From Nocardia mangyaensis (GTDB lineage Bacteria; Actinomycetota; Actinomycetes; Mycobacteriales; Mycobacteriaceae): a DNA stretch of 64,000 bases. The stretch covers positions 4,216,001 to 4,280,000 of the forward strand of contig NZ_CP018082.1 of NCBI RefSeq assembly GCF_001886715.1, in the 5' to 3' direction. Positions within the stretch are counted from its first letter, which is position 1. Each line of letters opens with the position of its first letter. This document shows positions 39,075-50,308 of the stretch, piece by piece. A program made the translations under genes and the position numbers. The notes under the pieces were generated by a model. It was not told the DNA's origin. It did not search any database and worked only from the letters and a program-made list of their open reading frames with translations.

Positions 39075-39566
39075 ATGTCTCAGCCCGGCCAGCCGCACCA
39101 TGCCCAGTGGCAGCCCCAACCCGGCGGTTATCCGCAGCCGGGTGGCTACCCACCGCCGCCGCAGAAGAAGGTGTGGCCCTGGGTCCTCGGCGCCGTCCTG
39201 CTCGTGCTGTTCCTGATCGTCGGCGGGTGCGTCGCGTTCATCGGCGTCGTCGCGAACGAGATCGACAAGGAGTCCCAGCGCGAGGTGACGGTGACCTACG
39301 AAGCGGGCGGCACCGGTACCGCGTCGATCACCTACGCGGGCAAGGGCCTCGACCTCGGCCAGGAATCCGACGTAGCGCTGCCCTGGTCGAAGGACGTCGA
39401 GCTCGACGGCCTGGTCAAGTTCGTCTCGCTGAACGTGCGCGCGGACAGCGCGGGTGGCGAGGTGACGTGCACGATCACCGCGAACGGGAAGATCATCGCG
39501 CAGGACAAGGCCAGTGGCCCGATGGCGCTCGCCAGCTGCTCGGGTGACGCGGGAATCACCGGATAG
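39075..39566 (+). CDS. MmpS family transport accessory protein
   Basis: A 163-aa membrane-anchored protein of the MmpS family, which in mycobacteria assists MmpL lipid/siderophore exporters. The N-terminus is Pro/Gln-rich (GGYPQPGGYPPPPQKK), then one membrane helix (VWPWVLGAVLLVLFLIVGGCVAFIG split at about residues 33-57). The periplasmic beta domain shows VTYEAGGTGTASITYAG and LDGLVKFVSLNVRADSAGGEVTCTIT, ending in ASCSGDAG. The ATG has a GAGGGAA site. No mmpL partner is adjacent. Confidence 0.88.
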   Translation: MSQPGQPHHAQWQPQPGGYPQPGGYPPPPQKKVWPWVLGAVLLVLFLIVGGCVAFIGVVANEIDKESQREVTVTYEAGGTGTASITYAGKGLDLGQESDVALPWSKDVELDGLVKFVSLNVRADSAGGEVTCTITANGKIIAQDKASGPMALASCSGDAGITG

Positions 39567-39571
39567 ATCCG

Positions 39572-39577
39572 TATCAT
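39572..39577 (+). promoter_or_regulatory. TATCAT -10 box for the META lipoprotein gene
   Basis: TATCAT ends seven bases before the ATG at 39585, a leaderless arrangement lying only six bases past the mmpS-like stop. Confidence 0.45.
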
Positions 39578-39584
39578 CGGCTAC

Positions 39585-40370
39585 ATGTCGGCAATCCCAC
39601 TGCGTCTAGCTGTCCTTCTCGTGCTGACCGCCCTGGCGGCCACGGCCTGCGGCTCGTCCGATGACGAACCCACCGACGACTCCGCCACCCCGATGGGACA
39701 CACCTACATCTCCACCGAGGTCGTCGGTGACCAGATCCCCGGCGGCGGCCCGATGACGCTCGGCTTCGCCGACGGCCGGATCTCGGCCGACTCGGGCTGC
39801 AACGGCGCCAGTGGCGCGGTCGACCTCACCGGCAACGTCCTGAGCGTGTCCGGTCTGGCGGGCACCCTGATGGCCTGTCCCGGTGACCGAGGAGGCGCCG
39901 ACGCCTGGCAGAACTCCTTCCTGGAATCCGGTCCCACCTGGCGTCTGGACGGCGACCGGCTGACGCTGACCGGGGAGACCGTCACCGTGCACCTCACCGA
40001 CAAGAAGATCGTCACCCCCGATCGACCGCTGCTCGGCACCACCTGGATCGTCACCACGCTGCTCACCCCGGACGCGCAGATCCGCTCCACCGTGCTCGAC
40101 GAGGTGAGTCCGAACCTGACCATCGGCGAGGACGGCACCGTCAGCGGCATGGCAGGCTGCAACCGGATCACCGGCACCGCGGGTGTCGGGCCCGGCGACG
40201 CGGTGAACTTCGCCGTCGCGACCACCAGGATGATGTGCGCACCCGACGTGATGGAGGTCGAGCAGAACGTGCTCGCCGCCCTGGACGGCCGCACCACCGC
40301 AACGGTCGACGCCGACACTCTCACCCTGCGCAACGACAACGGACACGGCTTGGTTCTGCGCGCTCAGTAG
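39585..40370 (+). CDS. META (HslJ-like) double-domain lipoprotein
   Basis: A 261-aa exported lipoprotein. The signal peptide (AIPLRLAVLLVLTALAATAC) ends in a lipobox with the acyl-acceptor cysteine at about residue 22. Two META domains follow. The first has GRISADSGCNGASGAVDL (about residues 63-80) and AGTLMACPG; the second has GTVSGMAGCNRITGTAGV (about residues 185-202) and TTRMMCAP. META proteins are linked to stress or heat-shock-related envelope functions, but no biochemical role is established here. Ends at the 40379-40419 terminator. Confidence 0.88.
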   Translation: MSAIPLRLAVLLVLTALAATACGSSDDEPTDDSATPMGHTYISTEVVGDQIPGGGPMTLGFADGRISADSGCNGASGAVDLTGNVLSVSGLAGTLMACPGDRGGADAWQNSFLESGPTWRLDGDRLTLTGETVTVHLTDKKIVTPDRPLLGTTWIVTTLLTPDAQIRSTVLDEVSPNLTIGEDGTVSGMAGCNRITGTAGVGPGDAVNFAVATTRMMCAPDVMEVEQNVLAALDGRTTATVDADTLTLRNDNGHGLVLRAQ

Positions 40371-40378
40371 AGCGAAAG

Positions 40379-40419
40379 GCGAAGGGCCGGAAACCGTCTC
40401 ACGGTTTCCGGCCCTTCGC
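40379..40419. terminator. bidirectional hairpin terminator
   Basis: Perfect 19-bp stem (GCGAAGGGCCGGAAACCGT and complement) with a CTC loop, between the convergent META lipoprotein gene and tpiA, ending the gap-pgk-tpiA operon. Confidence 0.9.
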
Positions 40420-40432
40420 TTGCGTTATCCGA

Positions 40433-41221
40433 TCAGGGCAGTGGTCCACCGGCGGCGATCGCCGAGAGGGTGGCGAACTCGTCGCCCTTGAGCGACGCGC
40501 CGCCGACCAGCGCACCGTCGACGTCGGTCTGGCCGACCAGCTCGCCGACGTTCTTGGCGTTGACCGAACCGCCGTAGAGCACGCGCACGCCCGCGGCGAC
40601 CTCCGGGGAGGCCAGCTCGGCCAGCTCGGCCCGGATCGCGCCGCACACTTCCTGCGCGTCGGCCGCCGAGGCGACCTTACCGGTGCCGATCGCCCAGACC
40701 GGCTCGTAGGCGATGACGACCTTCGAGATCTCCTCGGCCGACAGGCCCTTCAGCGAACCGCGCAGTTGCTCGAGGTTGTACTCCACGTGCGTGCCCGCCT
40801 CGCGAACGCCGAGACCCTCGCCGATGCACACGATCGGGGTGATCTCGTACTTCAGCGCCTGCTTGGCCTTGGCCAGCACGGTCGCGTCGTCCTCGTTGTG
40901 GTACTGCCGACGCTCCGAGTGCCCGACCACCACGTAGGTGCAGCCCAGCTTGGCCAGCATGGGCGCGCTGATCTCGCCGGTGTAGGCGCCGGAGTCGTGT
41001 GCCGAGACGTCCTGCGCACCGTAGGTGAGCAGTAGCTTGTCGCCTTCGACGAGCGACTGCACACTGCGGATGTCGGTGAACGGGGGGATGACCGCCACGT
41101 CGACCTTCGCGAAGTACTTCTCCGGCAGCGCGAACGCCACCTTCTGCACCAGCGCGATGGCCTCGAGGTGGTTGAGGTTCATCTTCCAGTTGCCCGCGAT
41201 GAGCGGCTTGCGTGCTGCCAT
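40433..41221 (-). CDS. tpiA: triosephosphate isomerase
   Basis: A 262-aa TIM-barrel enzyme interconverting glyceraldehyde-3-phosphate and dihydroxyacetone phosphate. Seen are AGNWKMNLN (Asn/Lys substrate site), VVVGHSERR (catalytic His) and [15 protein letters not shown] (catalytic Glu). Starts 3 nt after the pgk stop and is last in the gap-pgk-tpiA glycolytic operon. Confidence 0.99.
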   Translation of the reverse strand: MAARKPLIAGNWKMNLNHLEAIALVQKVAFALPEKYFAKVDVAVIPPFTDIRSVQSLVEGDKLLLTYGAQDVSAHDSGAYTGEISAPMLAKLGCTYVVVGHSERRQYHNEDDATVLAKAKQALKYEITPIVCIGEGLGVREAGTHVEYNLEQLRGSLKGLSAEEISKVVIAYEPVWAIGTGKVASAADAQEVCGAIRAELAELASPEVAAGVRVLYGGSVNAKNVGELVGQTDVDGALVGGASLKGDEFATLSAIAAGGPLP

Positions 41222-41224
41222 CGC

Positions 41225-42439
41225 TCAGCCCTCCAGCACCGAAATACCGGGCAGCTCTTTGCCTTCCAGGTATTCCAGGGAAGCGCCACCGCCGGTGGAG
41301 ATGTGCGAGAAGCCGTCGTCTGGCAGGCCGAGGGTGCGCACGGCCGCGGCCGAGTCACCACCGCCGACCACGGTGAACGCGCCCTTGCCGGTAGCGGTCA
41401 CGATGGCCTCGGCGACGCCACGGGTGCCCGCGGCGAACTTCTCGAACTCGAACACGCCCATCGGGCCGTTCCAGAACACCGTCTTGGCCTCGGTCAGCAG
41501 CGCGGCGAACCGCGACACCGACTCGGGGCCGATGTCCAAGCCCATCCAGCCGTCGGGGATCTCGGTCGAGGCGACCGTCTTCGCCTCGGCGTCGGCGGCG
41601 AACTTGTCGGCCGCGACGATGTCGACCGGCAGGTGCAGCACGTCGCCGTAGCGCTCGAGCAGATCCTTGCAGGTGTCGATCATCTCTTCCTGCAGCAGCG
41701 AGGTGCCCACCGAAACGCCCTGTGCGGCAAGGAAGGTGAAACACATGCCGCCGCCGATCACGAGGGTGTCGACCTTGGGGGCCAACGCCTCGATGACGGC
41801 CAGCTTGTCGGAGACCTTCGAGCCGCCGAGCACCACCGCGTACGGGCGGGCCGGGTCCTTGGTGAGCTTCTGCAGCACCTCGACCTCGGCGGCGACCAGC
41901 GTGCCCGCGTAGTGCGGCAGCACCTGGGCGACGTCGTAGACCGAGGCCTGCTTGCGGTGGACCACACCGAAGCCGTCGGAGACGAACGCACCGTCGTCGC
42001 CGACCAGTTCGACGTAGGCCGCGGCCAGCTCGGCCCGCTCGGCGTCGTCCTTGCTGGTCTCGCGCGCGTCGAAACGCACGTTCTCGAGCAGCAGTACGTC
42101 ACCGTCGGTGAGGCCCTCCGAACGCGAGAGCGCGTCGTAGCCGACCACGTCGCCGGCGAGCTGGACGTTGCGGCCCAGCAGCTCGGCCAGCTTCGCCGCC
42201 ACGGGGGCGAGCGAGAACTTCGAGTCCGGCTCGCCCTTGGGGCGACCGAGGTGCGCCATCACAACGACCTTCGCGCCGGCCTCGACCAGCGCGGACAGGG
42301 TCGGCACCGAGGCGATGATGCGGCCCGGATCGGTGATCTGGCCGTTGTCGTCGAGGGGGACGTTCAGGTCGGAGCGCACGAGCACGCCCCGACCTTCGAC
42401 CCCCTCGGCCAGGAGATCCTGGAGTGTCTTGACCGTCAT
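41225..42439 (-). CDS. pgk: phosphoglycerate kinase
   Basis: A 404-aa glycolytic kinase making ATP from 1,3-bisphosphoglycerate. It shows [16 protein letters not shown] near the N-terminus, [21 protein letters not shown], and the C-terminal nucleotide loop [10 protein letters not shown]. The ATG at 42439 lies 5 nt after gap; the longer frame upstream is a shadow of gap. Confidence 0.99.
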   Translation of the reverse strand: MTVKTLQDLLAEGVEGRGVLVRSDLNVPLDDNGQITDPGRIIASVPTLSALVEAGAKVVVMAHLGRPKGEPDSKFSLAPVAAKLAELLGRNVQLAGDVVGYDALSRSEGLTDGDVLLLENVRFDARETSKDDAERAELAAAYVELVGDDGAFVSDGFGVVHRKQASVYDVAQVLPHYAGTLVAAEVEVLQKLTKDPARPYAVVLGGSKVSDKLAVIEALAPKVDTLVIGGGMCFTFLAAQGVSVGTSLLQEEMIDTCKDLLERYGDVLHLPVDIVAADKFAADAEAKTVASTEIPDGWMGLDIGPESVSRFAALLTEAKTVFWNGPMGVFEFEKFAAGTRGVAEAIVTATGKGAFTVVGGGDSAAAVRTLGLPDDGFSHISTGGGASLEYLEGKELPGISVLEG

Positions 42440-42444
42440 CGTGT

Positions 42445-43479
<1,035 letters not shown>

Positions 43480-43593
43480 TCAAGCGGATTCATTCCGACC
43501 GTCACCACAGTAGTAGCCGTGCCAACCCCACCGACACCCCACCTGCGGTTTGTGAGTTCCCGGCACTCCACCACCCGGAATGCACAAAATGAC

Positions 43594-43631
43594 AAGGGGC
43601 AGAGCGATCACACATGACCGCTCTGCCCCTT
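43594..43631 (-). terminator. terminator of the rapZ-yvcK-whiA group
   Basis: Perfect 13-bp stem AAGGGGCAGAGCG/CGCTCTGCCCCTT with a 12-nt loop, 22 bp past the whiA stop and upstream of gap. Confidence 0.8.
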
Positions 43632-43653
43632 ATGTCGATTCACCGCACGGCCG

Positions 43654-44631
43654 TCAGGCGTCGTCGAGCAGTTCGGCCGTCACCGCGGACTCGGTATCCG
43701 GAATGCCGAGGTCCTTGGCCCGCCGATCGGCCATCGACAGCAGTCGCCGAATCCGGCCCGCCACCGCGTCTTTGGTCATCGGCGGGTCGGCCAGCTGGCC
43801 GAGTTCCTCGAGCGAGGCCTGCCGGTGCTGCACCCGCAGCCGGCCCGCCGCGGCGAGATGGTCGGGGACGTCGTCGGCGAGGATCTCCAGCGCCCGCTCC
43901 ACCCTGGCCGCCGCGGCGACCGCGGCGCGGGCCGAGCGACGCAGGTTGGCGTCGTCGAAATTGGCCAGTCGGTTGGCGGTGGCGCGCACCTCGCGGCGCA
44001 TCCGCCGTTCCTCCCAGGTGAGCCTGGTGTCCTGGGCGCCCATCCGGGTGAGCAGCGCGCCGATCGCCTCGCCGTCCCGGACGACGACCCGATCGGTGCC
44101 TCGCACCTCGCGCGCCTTGGCCGTGATGCCGAGCCGCCGGGCCGCGCCCACCAGCGCCAGCGCCGCCTCGGGACCGGGGCAGCTCACCTCGAGCGCCGAG
44201 GACCGCCCCGGCTCGGTGAGCGAACCGTGCGCGAGAAACGCGCCGCGCCAAGCCGCTTCGGCGTCACCGATGCTGCCGCCGACCACCTGGGCGGGCAAGC
44301 CGCGCACCGGGCGTCCGCGCACATCGAGCAAACCGGTCTGGCGAGCCAGCGCCTCGCCTTCCTTCGACACCCGCACCACATACCGCGAGGTCTTGCGCAA
44401 TCCACCCGCACCGAGCACGTGCACGTCGGAGCCGTAACCGTAGAGCTCGAAGATCTCCCGGCGCAGTCGCCGGGCGATGGAGCCCATGTCGACCTCGGCC
44501 TCGACGATCACCCTGCCGCCGACGATGTGCAGGCCACCCGCGAACCGCAGCAGGGCCGACAGCTCCGCCTTCCGCGAGCTGACCTGCGACACCACCAGCC
44601 TGCTCAGTTCGTCCTTCACCTCGGCTGTCAT
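43654..44631 (-). CDS. whiA: DNA-binding protein WhiA
   Basis: A 325-aa transcription factor pairing an N-terminal LAGLIDADG-homing-endonuclease-like domain with a C-terminal HTH ([27 protein letters not shown], about residues 275-300). In Streptomyces it works with WhiB to switch on sporulation septation; in non-sporulating relatives it affects division and growth. The ATG at 44631 overlaps the yvcK stop; a GTG two codons upstream is possible. Standard length and order. Confidence 0.97.
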   Translation of the reverse strand: MTAEVKDELSRLVVSQVSSRKAELSALLRFAGGLHIVGGRVIVEAEVDMGSIARRLRREIFELYGYGSDVHVLGAGGLRKTSRYVVRVSKEGEALARQTGLLDVRGRPVRGLPAQVVGGSIGDAEAAWRGAFLAHGSLTEPGRSSALEVSCPGPEAALALVGAARRLGITAKAREVRGTDRVVVRDGEAIGALLTRMGAQDTRLTWEERRMRREVRATANRLANFDDANLRRSARAAVAAAARVERALEILADDVPDHLAAAGRLRVQHRQASLEELGQLADPPMTKDAVAGRIRRLLSMADRRAKDLGIPDTESAVTAELLDDA

Positions 44632-45683
44632 CGCCACGAGACGCGCTCCTTTCCCACCGACCCGGAACGCACATCTGAGACCGTGCGTCGTCCCTCGACT
44701 CGAAGCCCTGCCAGTTGCGACCGCGGCGACCGGATCAGCTGATCCAGTGCGGCGGCCAGTTTTCCGGGATGATGCCGATCCGTCCCCGGCTCGGCAACAT
44801 CGCAGAACGTTACCCGTGCGCGCAACTGTTCGGCGGCTCTTGCCACATGTTCCCGTTGCCGCCCCTCGGGCACCGACGCCGAGTCGACGAGCACCTCGTC
44901 GACCGCGAAATCCGGTGCGTGCTGGGACAATACATGCAGATGACGTTCCGCGGAGAACCCGGCCGTCTCCCCCGGCTCCGCGGCCAGGTTCAAGACGAGC
45001 ACCTTGCGCGCCGCGGTACGCACCAGCGCCTCGCGCAGTCCCGGCACCAGGACATGCGGGATGACGCTGGTGAACCACGAACCAGGGCCCAACACAACTA
45101 CATCCGCGTGTTCGATGGCCGAGACCGCCTCGGGACTGGCAGGCGGATCGGACGGAATCAGCCGCACTCGCCGGACCTTACCCGGCGTGGTCGCCACCGC
45201 AACCTGGCCGCGCACGCACCGGCCGATCCGCGGATCCGACTCCAGGCCCGACACTTCGGCCTCGATGTCGAGCGGGATCGGCGACATCGGCAGCACCCGG
45301 CCGGTGATCCGCAGCAGTCGGCCCACCTCGTCGAGCGCGGCCACCGGGTCACCGAGCACATCGGTCAGCCCGGCCAGGATCAGATTGCCCACCGAGTGCC
45401 CGGCCAGCGCGCCGGTACCGCCGAAGCGGTGCTGCACCGCCGTCGTCCACACGCCGTCGGCGTCCTCGGACAGCGCGGCCAGCGCCATCCGGAGATCGCC
45501 CGGCGGGAGCATGCCCAGTTCGCCGCGCAGCCGGCCGGAGGATCCGCCGTCGTCGGCGACGGTGACCACCGCGGTGATCCGCTGGGTCACCCGGCGGACC
45601 GCGCTCAGCGTGGCGTAGAGCCCGTGGCCGCCGCCGAGCGCGACGACGGCCGGGTCGGCGGGGCCTTCTGGGGGCCCACTCAT
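44628..45683 (-). CDS. yvcK: YvcK/CuvA-type UDP-GlcNAc-binding protein
   Basis: A 351-aa cytoplasmic protein of the CofD-like superfamily that binds UDP-sugars and is needed for envelope maintenance and growth on gluconeogenic carbon (CuvA in mycobacteria). It shows [18 protein letters not shown] at the N-terminus, [26 protein letters not shown] and [16 protein letters not shown]. The ATG overlaps the rapZ stop (ATGA). Confidence 0.95.
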   Translation of the reverse strand: MSGPPEGPADPAVVALGGGHGLYATLSAVRRVTQRITAVVTVADDGGSSGRLRGELGMLPPGDLRMALAALSEDADGVWTTAVQHRFGGTGALAGHSVGNLILAGLTDVLGDPVAALDEVGRLLRITGRVLPMSPIPLDIEAEVSGLESDPRIGRCVRGQVAVATTPGKVRRVRLIPSDPPASPEAVSAIEHADVVVLGPGSWFTSVIPHVLVPGLREALVRTAARKVLVLNLAAEPGETAGFSAERHLHVLSQHAPDFAVDEVLVDSASVPEGRQREHVARAAEQLRARVTFCDVAEPGTDRHHPGKLAAALDQLIRSPRSQLAGLRVEGRRTVSDVRSGSVGKERVSWR

Positions 45684-46636
45684 TCGCGCCCCAGATCCCG
45701 GTGCACGACGCGGACGACGTCAACCGCCGCGTGCCCGGTGTCGCCGCCGATGCGTTCACCGAGCGCCTCGGCGATCGCAACGCTGCGATGTTTACCGCCG
45801 GTGCACCCCACTGCCACCGTCATGTATCGCTTCCCCTCTTGCCGGTATCCGGTCGTGGTCAGGTCGACCAGGTGCTTGCCGGTCTGCAGATAGTCCTGCG
45901 CACCCTGCCTCGACAACACGTAGTCGCTGACCACCGATTCCTGTCCCGTGTGTTCCCGCAATTCCGGAATCCAATGCGGATTGGGCAGAAATCGCACGTC
46001 CAACACCATGTCGGCGTCAAGGGGAACACCGTACTTGAAGCCGAACGACTGCACGGTCAGTTGCAGCGCCGCTGGCGCGCCAGCACCGTAGGCCTCTTCC
46101 AGTTTGCGGTGCAACTGGTGGATCGACAGCTCGGTGGTGTCGATGACCAGATCGGCCGCGGCCTTCACCGCCCCGAGCCGGACCCGCTCGGCGGTCAGGC
46201 CGGCGGAGAGGGTGCCGTCGGGGCTGTCGCTCTGCAGTGGATGCCTGCGCCGGGCGAAGCCGAACCGCCGGATCAGCACATCGTCGGAGGCCTCGAGGAA
46301 CAGCACGCGCGTTCGGATGCCCGCCGACCGCAACTGCTCGGTGACGCCGGACAGGTCACCGGTGAAGAACCGGCTCCGCACGTCCATCACCAGCGCGAGG
46401 CGCCGGATCGGCGGTTGCGCCGCGGCGCCGAGTTCGATCATCCGCCCGATCAGCTCGGGTGGCAGATTATCGGTGACGTACCAGCCGAGGTCCTCCAGTA
46501 CGCGCGCGGCGGTGCCACGGCCCGCACCGGACAGGCCGGTGACGATCACCACTTCTACTGGTTGCTGTGTGTCGGTGACCGACCCGGACTCACCGGGTGC
46601 CACCCCCGCATTGTTGTTCGATTCGACGCGTGTCAT
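45680..46636 (-). CDS. rapZ: RNase adapter/nucleotide-binding protein RapZ
   Basis: A 318-aa P-loop protein. The loop is GLSGAGRGTAARVLEDLG near residue 34, with Arg in place of the usual Lys, a form I recall as normal in actinobacteria. The C-terminal domain shows QSFGFKYGVP, DVRFLPNPHW and VAVGCTGGKHRSVAI. In E. coli RapZ controls GlmS levels through RNase E; its role in actinobacteria is less clear. ATG with AGGAC upstream. First of three overlapping genes. Confidence 0.95.
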   Translation of the reverse strand: MTRVESNNNAGVAPGESGSVTDTQQPVEVVIVTGLSGAGRGTAARVLEDLGWYVTDNLPPELIGRMIELGAAAQPPIRRLALVMDVRSRFFTGDLSGVTEQLRSAGIRTRVLFLEASDDVLIRRFGFARRRHPLQSDSPDGTLSAGLTAERVRLGAVKAAADLVIDTTELSIHQLHRKLEEAYGAGAPAALQLTVQSFGFKYGVPLDADMVLDVRFLPNPHWIPELREHTGQESVVSDYVLSRQGAQDYLQTGKHLVDLTTTGYRQEGKRYMTVAVGCTGGKHRSVAIAEALGERIGGDTGHAAVDVVRVVHRDLGRE

Positions 46637-46760
46637 GTCCTACCGGATCCGTTTCTGGGTGCCTTTCGATCATCCCGCACCGGTTCGGGTATCGGGCGCA
46701 GACACACAACGTACGGCACTCGCAATGTTGCGTCCTGCGATCCCGGCCCCACTCCCCCCG

Positions 46761-48749
46761 TTACGCACTGTTCAGCGCTGCCAGCACGGCTTTCGCCGTG
46801 GAGACCCCGATGCCCGGCACGGAGGTGATCTCGTCGACCGTGGCCTCCTTGATCCGGGCGACCGAGCCGAAGTGGGTGACCAGCGCGGTTCGCCTCGCCT
46901 CACCGAGTCCGCGCACCGAGTCCAGTGCCGATGCCGTCATCCGGCGCGATCGCTTGGAGCGGTGGAAGGTGATGGCGAATCGGTGCGCCTCGTCACGCAC
47001 GCGTTGCAGCAGATACAGCGCCTCGCTGTTGCGCGGCATGATCACCGGGTCGGGTTCGCCGGGAACCCACACCTCTTCCAGTCGCTTGGCCAGGCCGATC
47101 ACCGCGACATCGGTGATGCCGAGTTCGTCGAGCACCTCCGCGGCGGCGGCGACCTGCGGCGCGCCACCGTCGACGACGTAGAGATTCGGCGGATAGGCGA
47201 AGCGGCGCGGGCGGCCGGTGGTCGGGTCGATGCCGGGGCGTGAAGCGGGCTCGTCGACCTCGTCGGGTTCGATGTCGACGACCTGCTCGCGGTCGCGGGC
47301 CAGCCGGGCGAAGCGGCGGCGCGTCACCTCGGCGATGCTGCCGACGTCGTCGGAGCGGCCCTCGCCGGCGGCCTCCTTGATCGTGTAGTGGCGGTAGTCG
47401 GATTTGCGGGCGAGACCGTCTTCGAACACCACCAGCGAGGCGACCACGTCGGTGCCCTGCACATGGCTGATGTCGACGCACTCGATCCGCAGTGGCGCAC
47501 TGTCGAGTTCCAGTGCGTCCTGAATATCTTGCAGCGCTTGCGATCTCGAGGTCAGATCACCGGCTCTTTTGAGTTTGTGCTGAGCGAGTGACTCCATCGC
47601 GTTGCGCTGCACCGTCTCCGCGAGAGCCTTCTTGTCACCACGCTGGGGCACCCGCAGCGAGACCGCGGAGCCGCGCAGTCTGCTCAGCCACTCCTGGATC
47701 TCGACGGCGTCACCGGGCAGTTCGGGGACGAGCACCTCACGCGGGACGATCACCACGTCACCATCGGCGTTCTGCTCGGCCAGCGCGGCCTGCTCGCCGT
47801 AGAACTGCGTGAGGAACTGTTCGACGAGGGCGGCGAGCGCGGTGCCGGACTCGGCGACATCGAGCGCGTCGCCCGACTTGTCGACGACCCAGCCCCGCTG
47901 ACCGCGCACCCGGCCGTCGCGCACGTGGAAGATCTGCACGGCGGCCTCCAGCTCGTCGGTGGCGAAGGCGATCACGTCGGCGTCGGTGCCGCTGCCGAGC
48001 ACCACCGCCTGCTTCTCCAGCGCGCGCCGCAGGGCCTGCACGTCGTCGCGCAGGCGGGCGGCGGTCTCGAAGTCGAGGTCCTCGGCGGCCTCGTGCATGC
48101 GCCGTTCCAGGGCTCGCACCATCTTGTCGGTCTTGCCGGAGAGGAAGTCGCAGAAGTCCTCGACGATCTGGCGGTGCTCGCCCGCGGTGACTCTGCCCAC
48201 GCACGGGGCCGAGCACTTGTCGATGTAACCGAGCAGGCAGGGGCGCCCGATCTGGTTGTGCCGCTTGAAGACTCCGTTGGAGCAGGTGCGGGCGGGGAAG
48301 ACCCGCAGCAGCAGGTCGAGGGTCTCGCGAATGGCCCAGGCGTGGGCGTAGGGGCCGAAGTAGCGCACGCCTTTCTTGCGGGCGCCGCGGTAGACGAACA
48401 GACGCGGGTACTGCTCGTTCAGCGTCACCGCGAGCACCGGGTAGGTCTTGTCGTCGCGGTAGCGCACATTGAACCGAGGATCGAATTCCTTGATCCAGTT
48501 GTATTCGAGCTGCAGTGCCTCGACCTCGGTGGAGACCACCGTCCACTCGACCCCGGCCGCGGTGGTCACCATCTGTCTGGTGCGCGGATGCAGGGAGTAC
48601 ACATCGGCGAAGTAGGAGTTCAACCGGCTGCGCAGGCTCTTGGCCTTGCCGACGTAGACGACCCGGCCGTGGGAGTCCCGGAATTTGTACACCCCGGGTT
48701 CGACGGGAATGGTGCCCGGCGCGGGCCGGTAGGTCGCGGGATCTGCCAC
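46761..48749 (-). CDS. uvrC: excinuclease ABC subunit C
   Basis: A 662-aa nucleotide-excision repair endonuclease that makes both incisions with UvrAB. The N-terminal GIY-YIG domain ([20 protein letters not shown], residues 18-37) makes the 3' cut. A UVR helix follows at about residues 205-240. The RNase H-like domain ([17 protein letters not shown]) makes the 5' cut. The C-terminal double helix-hairpin-helix is [13 protein letters not shown]...[16 protein letters not shown]. The start is GTG 48749, leaderless by its TAGGCT box. Confidence 0.98.
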   Translation of the reverse strand: MADPATYRPAPGTIPVEPGVYKFRDSHGRVVYVGKAKSLRSRLNSYFADVYSLHPRTRQMVTTAAGVEWTVVSTEVEALQLEYNWIKEFDPRFNVRYRDDKTYPVLAVTLNEQYPRLFVYRGARKKGVRYFGPYAHAWAIRETLDLLLRVFPARTCSNGVFKRHNQIGRPCLLGYIDKCSAPCVGRVTAGEHRQIVEDFCDFLSGKTDKMVRALERRMHEAAEDLDFETAARLRDDVQALRRALEKQAVVLGSGTDADVIAFATDELEAAVQIFHVRDGRVRGQRGWVVDKSGDALDVAESGTALAALVEQFLTQFYGEQAALAEQNADGDVVIVPREVLVPELPGDAVEIQEWLSRLRGSAVSLRVPQRGDKKALAETVQRNAMESLAQHKLKRAGDLTSRSQALQDIQDALELDSAPLRIECVDISHVQGTDVVASLVVFEDGLARKSDYRHYTIKEAAGEGRSDDVGSIAEVTRRRFARLARDREQVVDIEPDEVDEPASRPGIDPTTGRPRRFAYPPNLYVVDGGAPQVAAAAEVLDELGITDVAVIGLAKRLEEVWVPGEPDPVIMPRNSEALYLLQRVRDEAHRFAITFHRSKRSRRMTASALDSVRGLGEARRTALVTHFGSVARIKEATVDEITSVPGIGVSTAKAVLAALNSA

Positions 48750-48755
48750 TCGTCC

Positions 48756-48761
48756 AGCCTA
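48756..48761 (-). promoter_or_regulatory. TAGGCT -10 box for leaderless uvrC
   Basis: On the minus strand TAGGCT is followed by six bases and the uvrC GTG. No LexA-type box (TCGAAC-N4-GTTCGA) is visible in the 108-bp divergent gap. Confidence 0.5.
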
Positions 48762-48857
48762 GCGAGCACCCCCGACAGGCTCGCGTGAGCCGAGCCGGGA
48801 GGCCGATCCGTCCGCCTGTACCGTGAGTATCCGGATTCCGTGCCGAAAGGATGTCCG

Positions 48858-49271
48858 ATGACCAGCGCCTCCACCCGCCCGCCGCACCCGGATCACGACG
48901 ACGACGTGACCCCGCCCTGGGTCCCACCCGGCACCGTGCGCGGCGCCCGGATCATCGCCGTGGGCGCGGCCGCCGTCGGCGTCGTCATCCTCGGGATGGC
49001 CATCGCGTTGAGTCAGCCCTATTCGGTCGGTCTCCTGGTGGCGGGCTACGTGCCCACCTTCGCGCTGGTTCCGCTGGTGCTGCTGTTCTCCCGTCGCGGC
49101 GAGCGGTTGCGGCTGGCCACGATCACCGTCGCGCTGGTGGGCGCCGTCGTGTCGTCCACCGGCCTGTTCACCAAGTTGCCGCCGGGCCTGGTCGGCGTCG
49201 TGGCCCACGGCACGATCGCGGCGCTGCTGCTGCGCCCCTCCGCGAAACGCTGGTTCGCCGAAGCACGCTGA
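48858..49271 (+). CDS. small integral membrane protein, unknown function
   Basis: A 137-aa protein I do not recognise. An acidic/Pro-rich cytoplasmic start (PPHPDHDDDVTPPWVPPG) precedes about four hydrophobic helices (IIAVGAAAVGVVILGMAIAL, GLLVAGYVPTFALVPLVLLF, LATITVALVGAVVSSTGLF, GLVGVVAHGTIAALLL). ATG 48858 has AAAGGA seven bases upstream. It is divergent from uvrC. The same frame stays open for 40 codons after the TGA and encodes another hydrophobic segment (see 49272-49394). Confidence 0.75.
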   Translation: MTSASTRPPHPDHDDDVTPPWVPPGTVRGARIIAVGAAAVGVVILGMAIALSQPYSVGLLVAGYVPTFALVPLVLLFSRRGERLRLATITVALVGAVVSSTGLFTKLPPGLVGVVAHGTIAALLLRPSAKRWFAEAR

Positions 49272-49394
49272 GCGGAGCCGGTCACCTCGGCCCGACCCGA
49301 GACCGCGGGAGCCGCGATCCCGGGATTCCTGCCCTTCCTCCTTCTGGCGACCCTCGCCTTCGGGTTCACCAAGTGGTTCACCCGGCCGCGCTGA
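49272..49394 (+). other. in-frame hydrophobic extension after a TGA
   Basis: Forty sense codons, in frame with the preceding membrane-protein gene and starting right after its TGA, encode a basic-ended membrane helix (IPGFLPFLLLATLAFGFTKW, then FTRPR and a stop). There is no ATG, GTG or TTG in the frame. It could be a readthrough product, a sequencing or nonsense break in a longer gene, or a small protein with an unusual start. Confidence 0.4.
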
Positions 49395-49437
49395 CCGAGC
49401 GCGGCCGAGGCCGGATCTCCGAGACCCGGACAGCGGC

Positions 49438-50145
49438 TCAGTGCGACGTCGAGATTCCGTGGGCGGCCAGTGCCTCGACGAGCGCGCGCGGGCGCTGGGC
49501 GGTCGGCAGCGGCTCGACGAGGGCGAATCGGGCGCCCAGCGCGGTCGCGCCGCCGTCGGCCTCGGCGCTGTCGCCCACCATGAGTACGCGCTCGGGGTCC
49601 GCGCCGAGGCGGTCGATGGTGTCCCGGAAGATCCGGGCATCGGGTTTGATCGCGCCGACCTCGTAGGACAGCGTCATCGCGCCGATCAGGCCGTCCCAGC
49701 CGTGGCCGGCGAAGGCGGGACGGATGTCGAAGGCGATGTTGCTCACCACGCCGATCGGAATGCCCTGGGCGGCCAGGGCGTTCAGCACCGTTCCGGTATC
49801 GGGATACGGGGTCCAGGCCAACGGGTCGATCAGGCGGTCGTAGAGCCGCGCGGCCTGTGTGTCGGGGACGCCGGAGCCGCGCAGCACCGCGAGATAGGCG
49901 TGCCGGTGCAGCGCCGGGTCGAGATCACGGTTGTCCCAGGCGTGCTGGCCCGCGGCGTCGAAGGTCATGAACTGTTCGACCGGTGCCGTCATCCGGCGCA
50001 GCACTTCGGCTTTGGCGGCCACGTCGAACGGCGTGCCGTCGTCGCCGACGAGTTCGTCGGCCCAGGCCCGGTCGTCCTCGAGCCGGAAGACCGTGCCGGA
50101 GAAGTCGAACAACACCGCGTCGATACCCGTTTCGCCGATACCCAT
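49438..50145 (-). CDS. HAD family hydrolase
   Basis: A 235-aa haloacid dehalogenase-superfamily phosphatase. Motif I is unusual: VLFDFSGTVFRL (about residues 11-22) has DxS where DxD is typical of phosphatases and DxY/DxS-like variants occur in non-phosphatase members. Motif II is GVVSNIAF, motif III the Lys in GAIKPDARIF, and motif IV VLMVGDSAEADGGAT. The start at 50145 was preferred over a longer frame as it begins at the domain. Substrate unknown. Confidence 0.82.
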   Translation of the reverse strand: MGIGETGIDAVLFDFSGTVFRLEDDRAWADELVGDDGTPFDVAAKAEVLRRMTAPVEQFMTFDAAGQHAWDNRDLDPALHRHAYLAVLRGSGVPDTQAARLYDRLIDPLAWTPYPDTGTVLNALAAQGIPIGVVSNIAFDIRPAFAGHGWDGLIGAMTLSYEVGAIKPDARIFRDTIDRLGADPERVLMVGDSAEADGGATALGARFALVEPLPTAQRPRALVEALAAHGISTSH

Positions 50146-50296
50146 TTCGCCAGAGTAACGACTCCGCGCGGGGCGGCTCGACCGAATCCGGATCGGCAAC
50201 CGAAGTGTCGCCGGGACGTCACCGCGGCGTCGCGGGCAGGGCAGGAGGGCGTCAGCGCGCGACCGGAAAAGGCGGCCTGGTCGGCGGCGGCGGCGT

Positions 50297-50302
50297 TAGG
50301 CT
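50297..50302 (+). promoter_or_regulatory. TAGGCT -10 box for leaderless ggt
   Basis: TAGGCT ends six bases before the ATG of the gamma-glutamyltransferase gene, with no ribosome binding site in between. Confidence 0.5.
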
Positions 50303-50308
50303 GCCAGG

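Noticed and set aside
48750..48857. LexA box for SOS control of uvrC
   Set aside because: No TCGAAC-N4-GTTCGA-like element is present in the gap.
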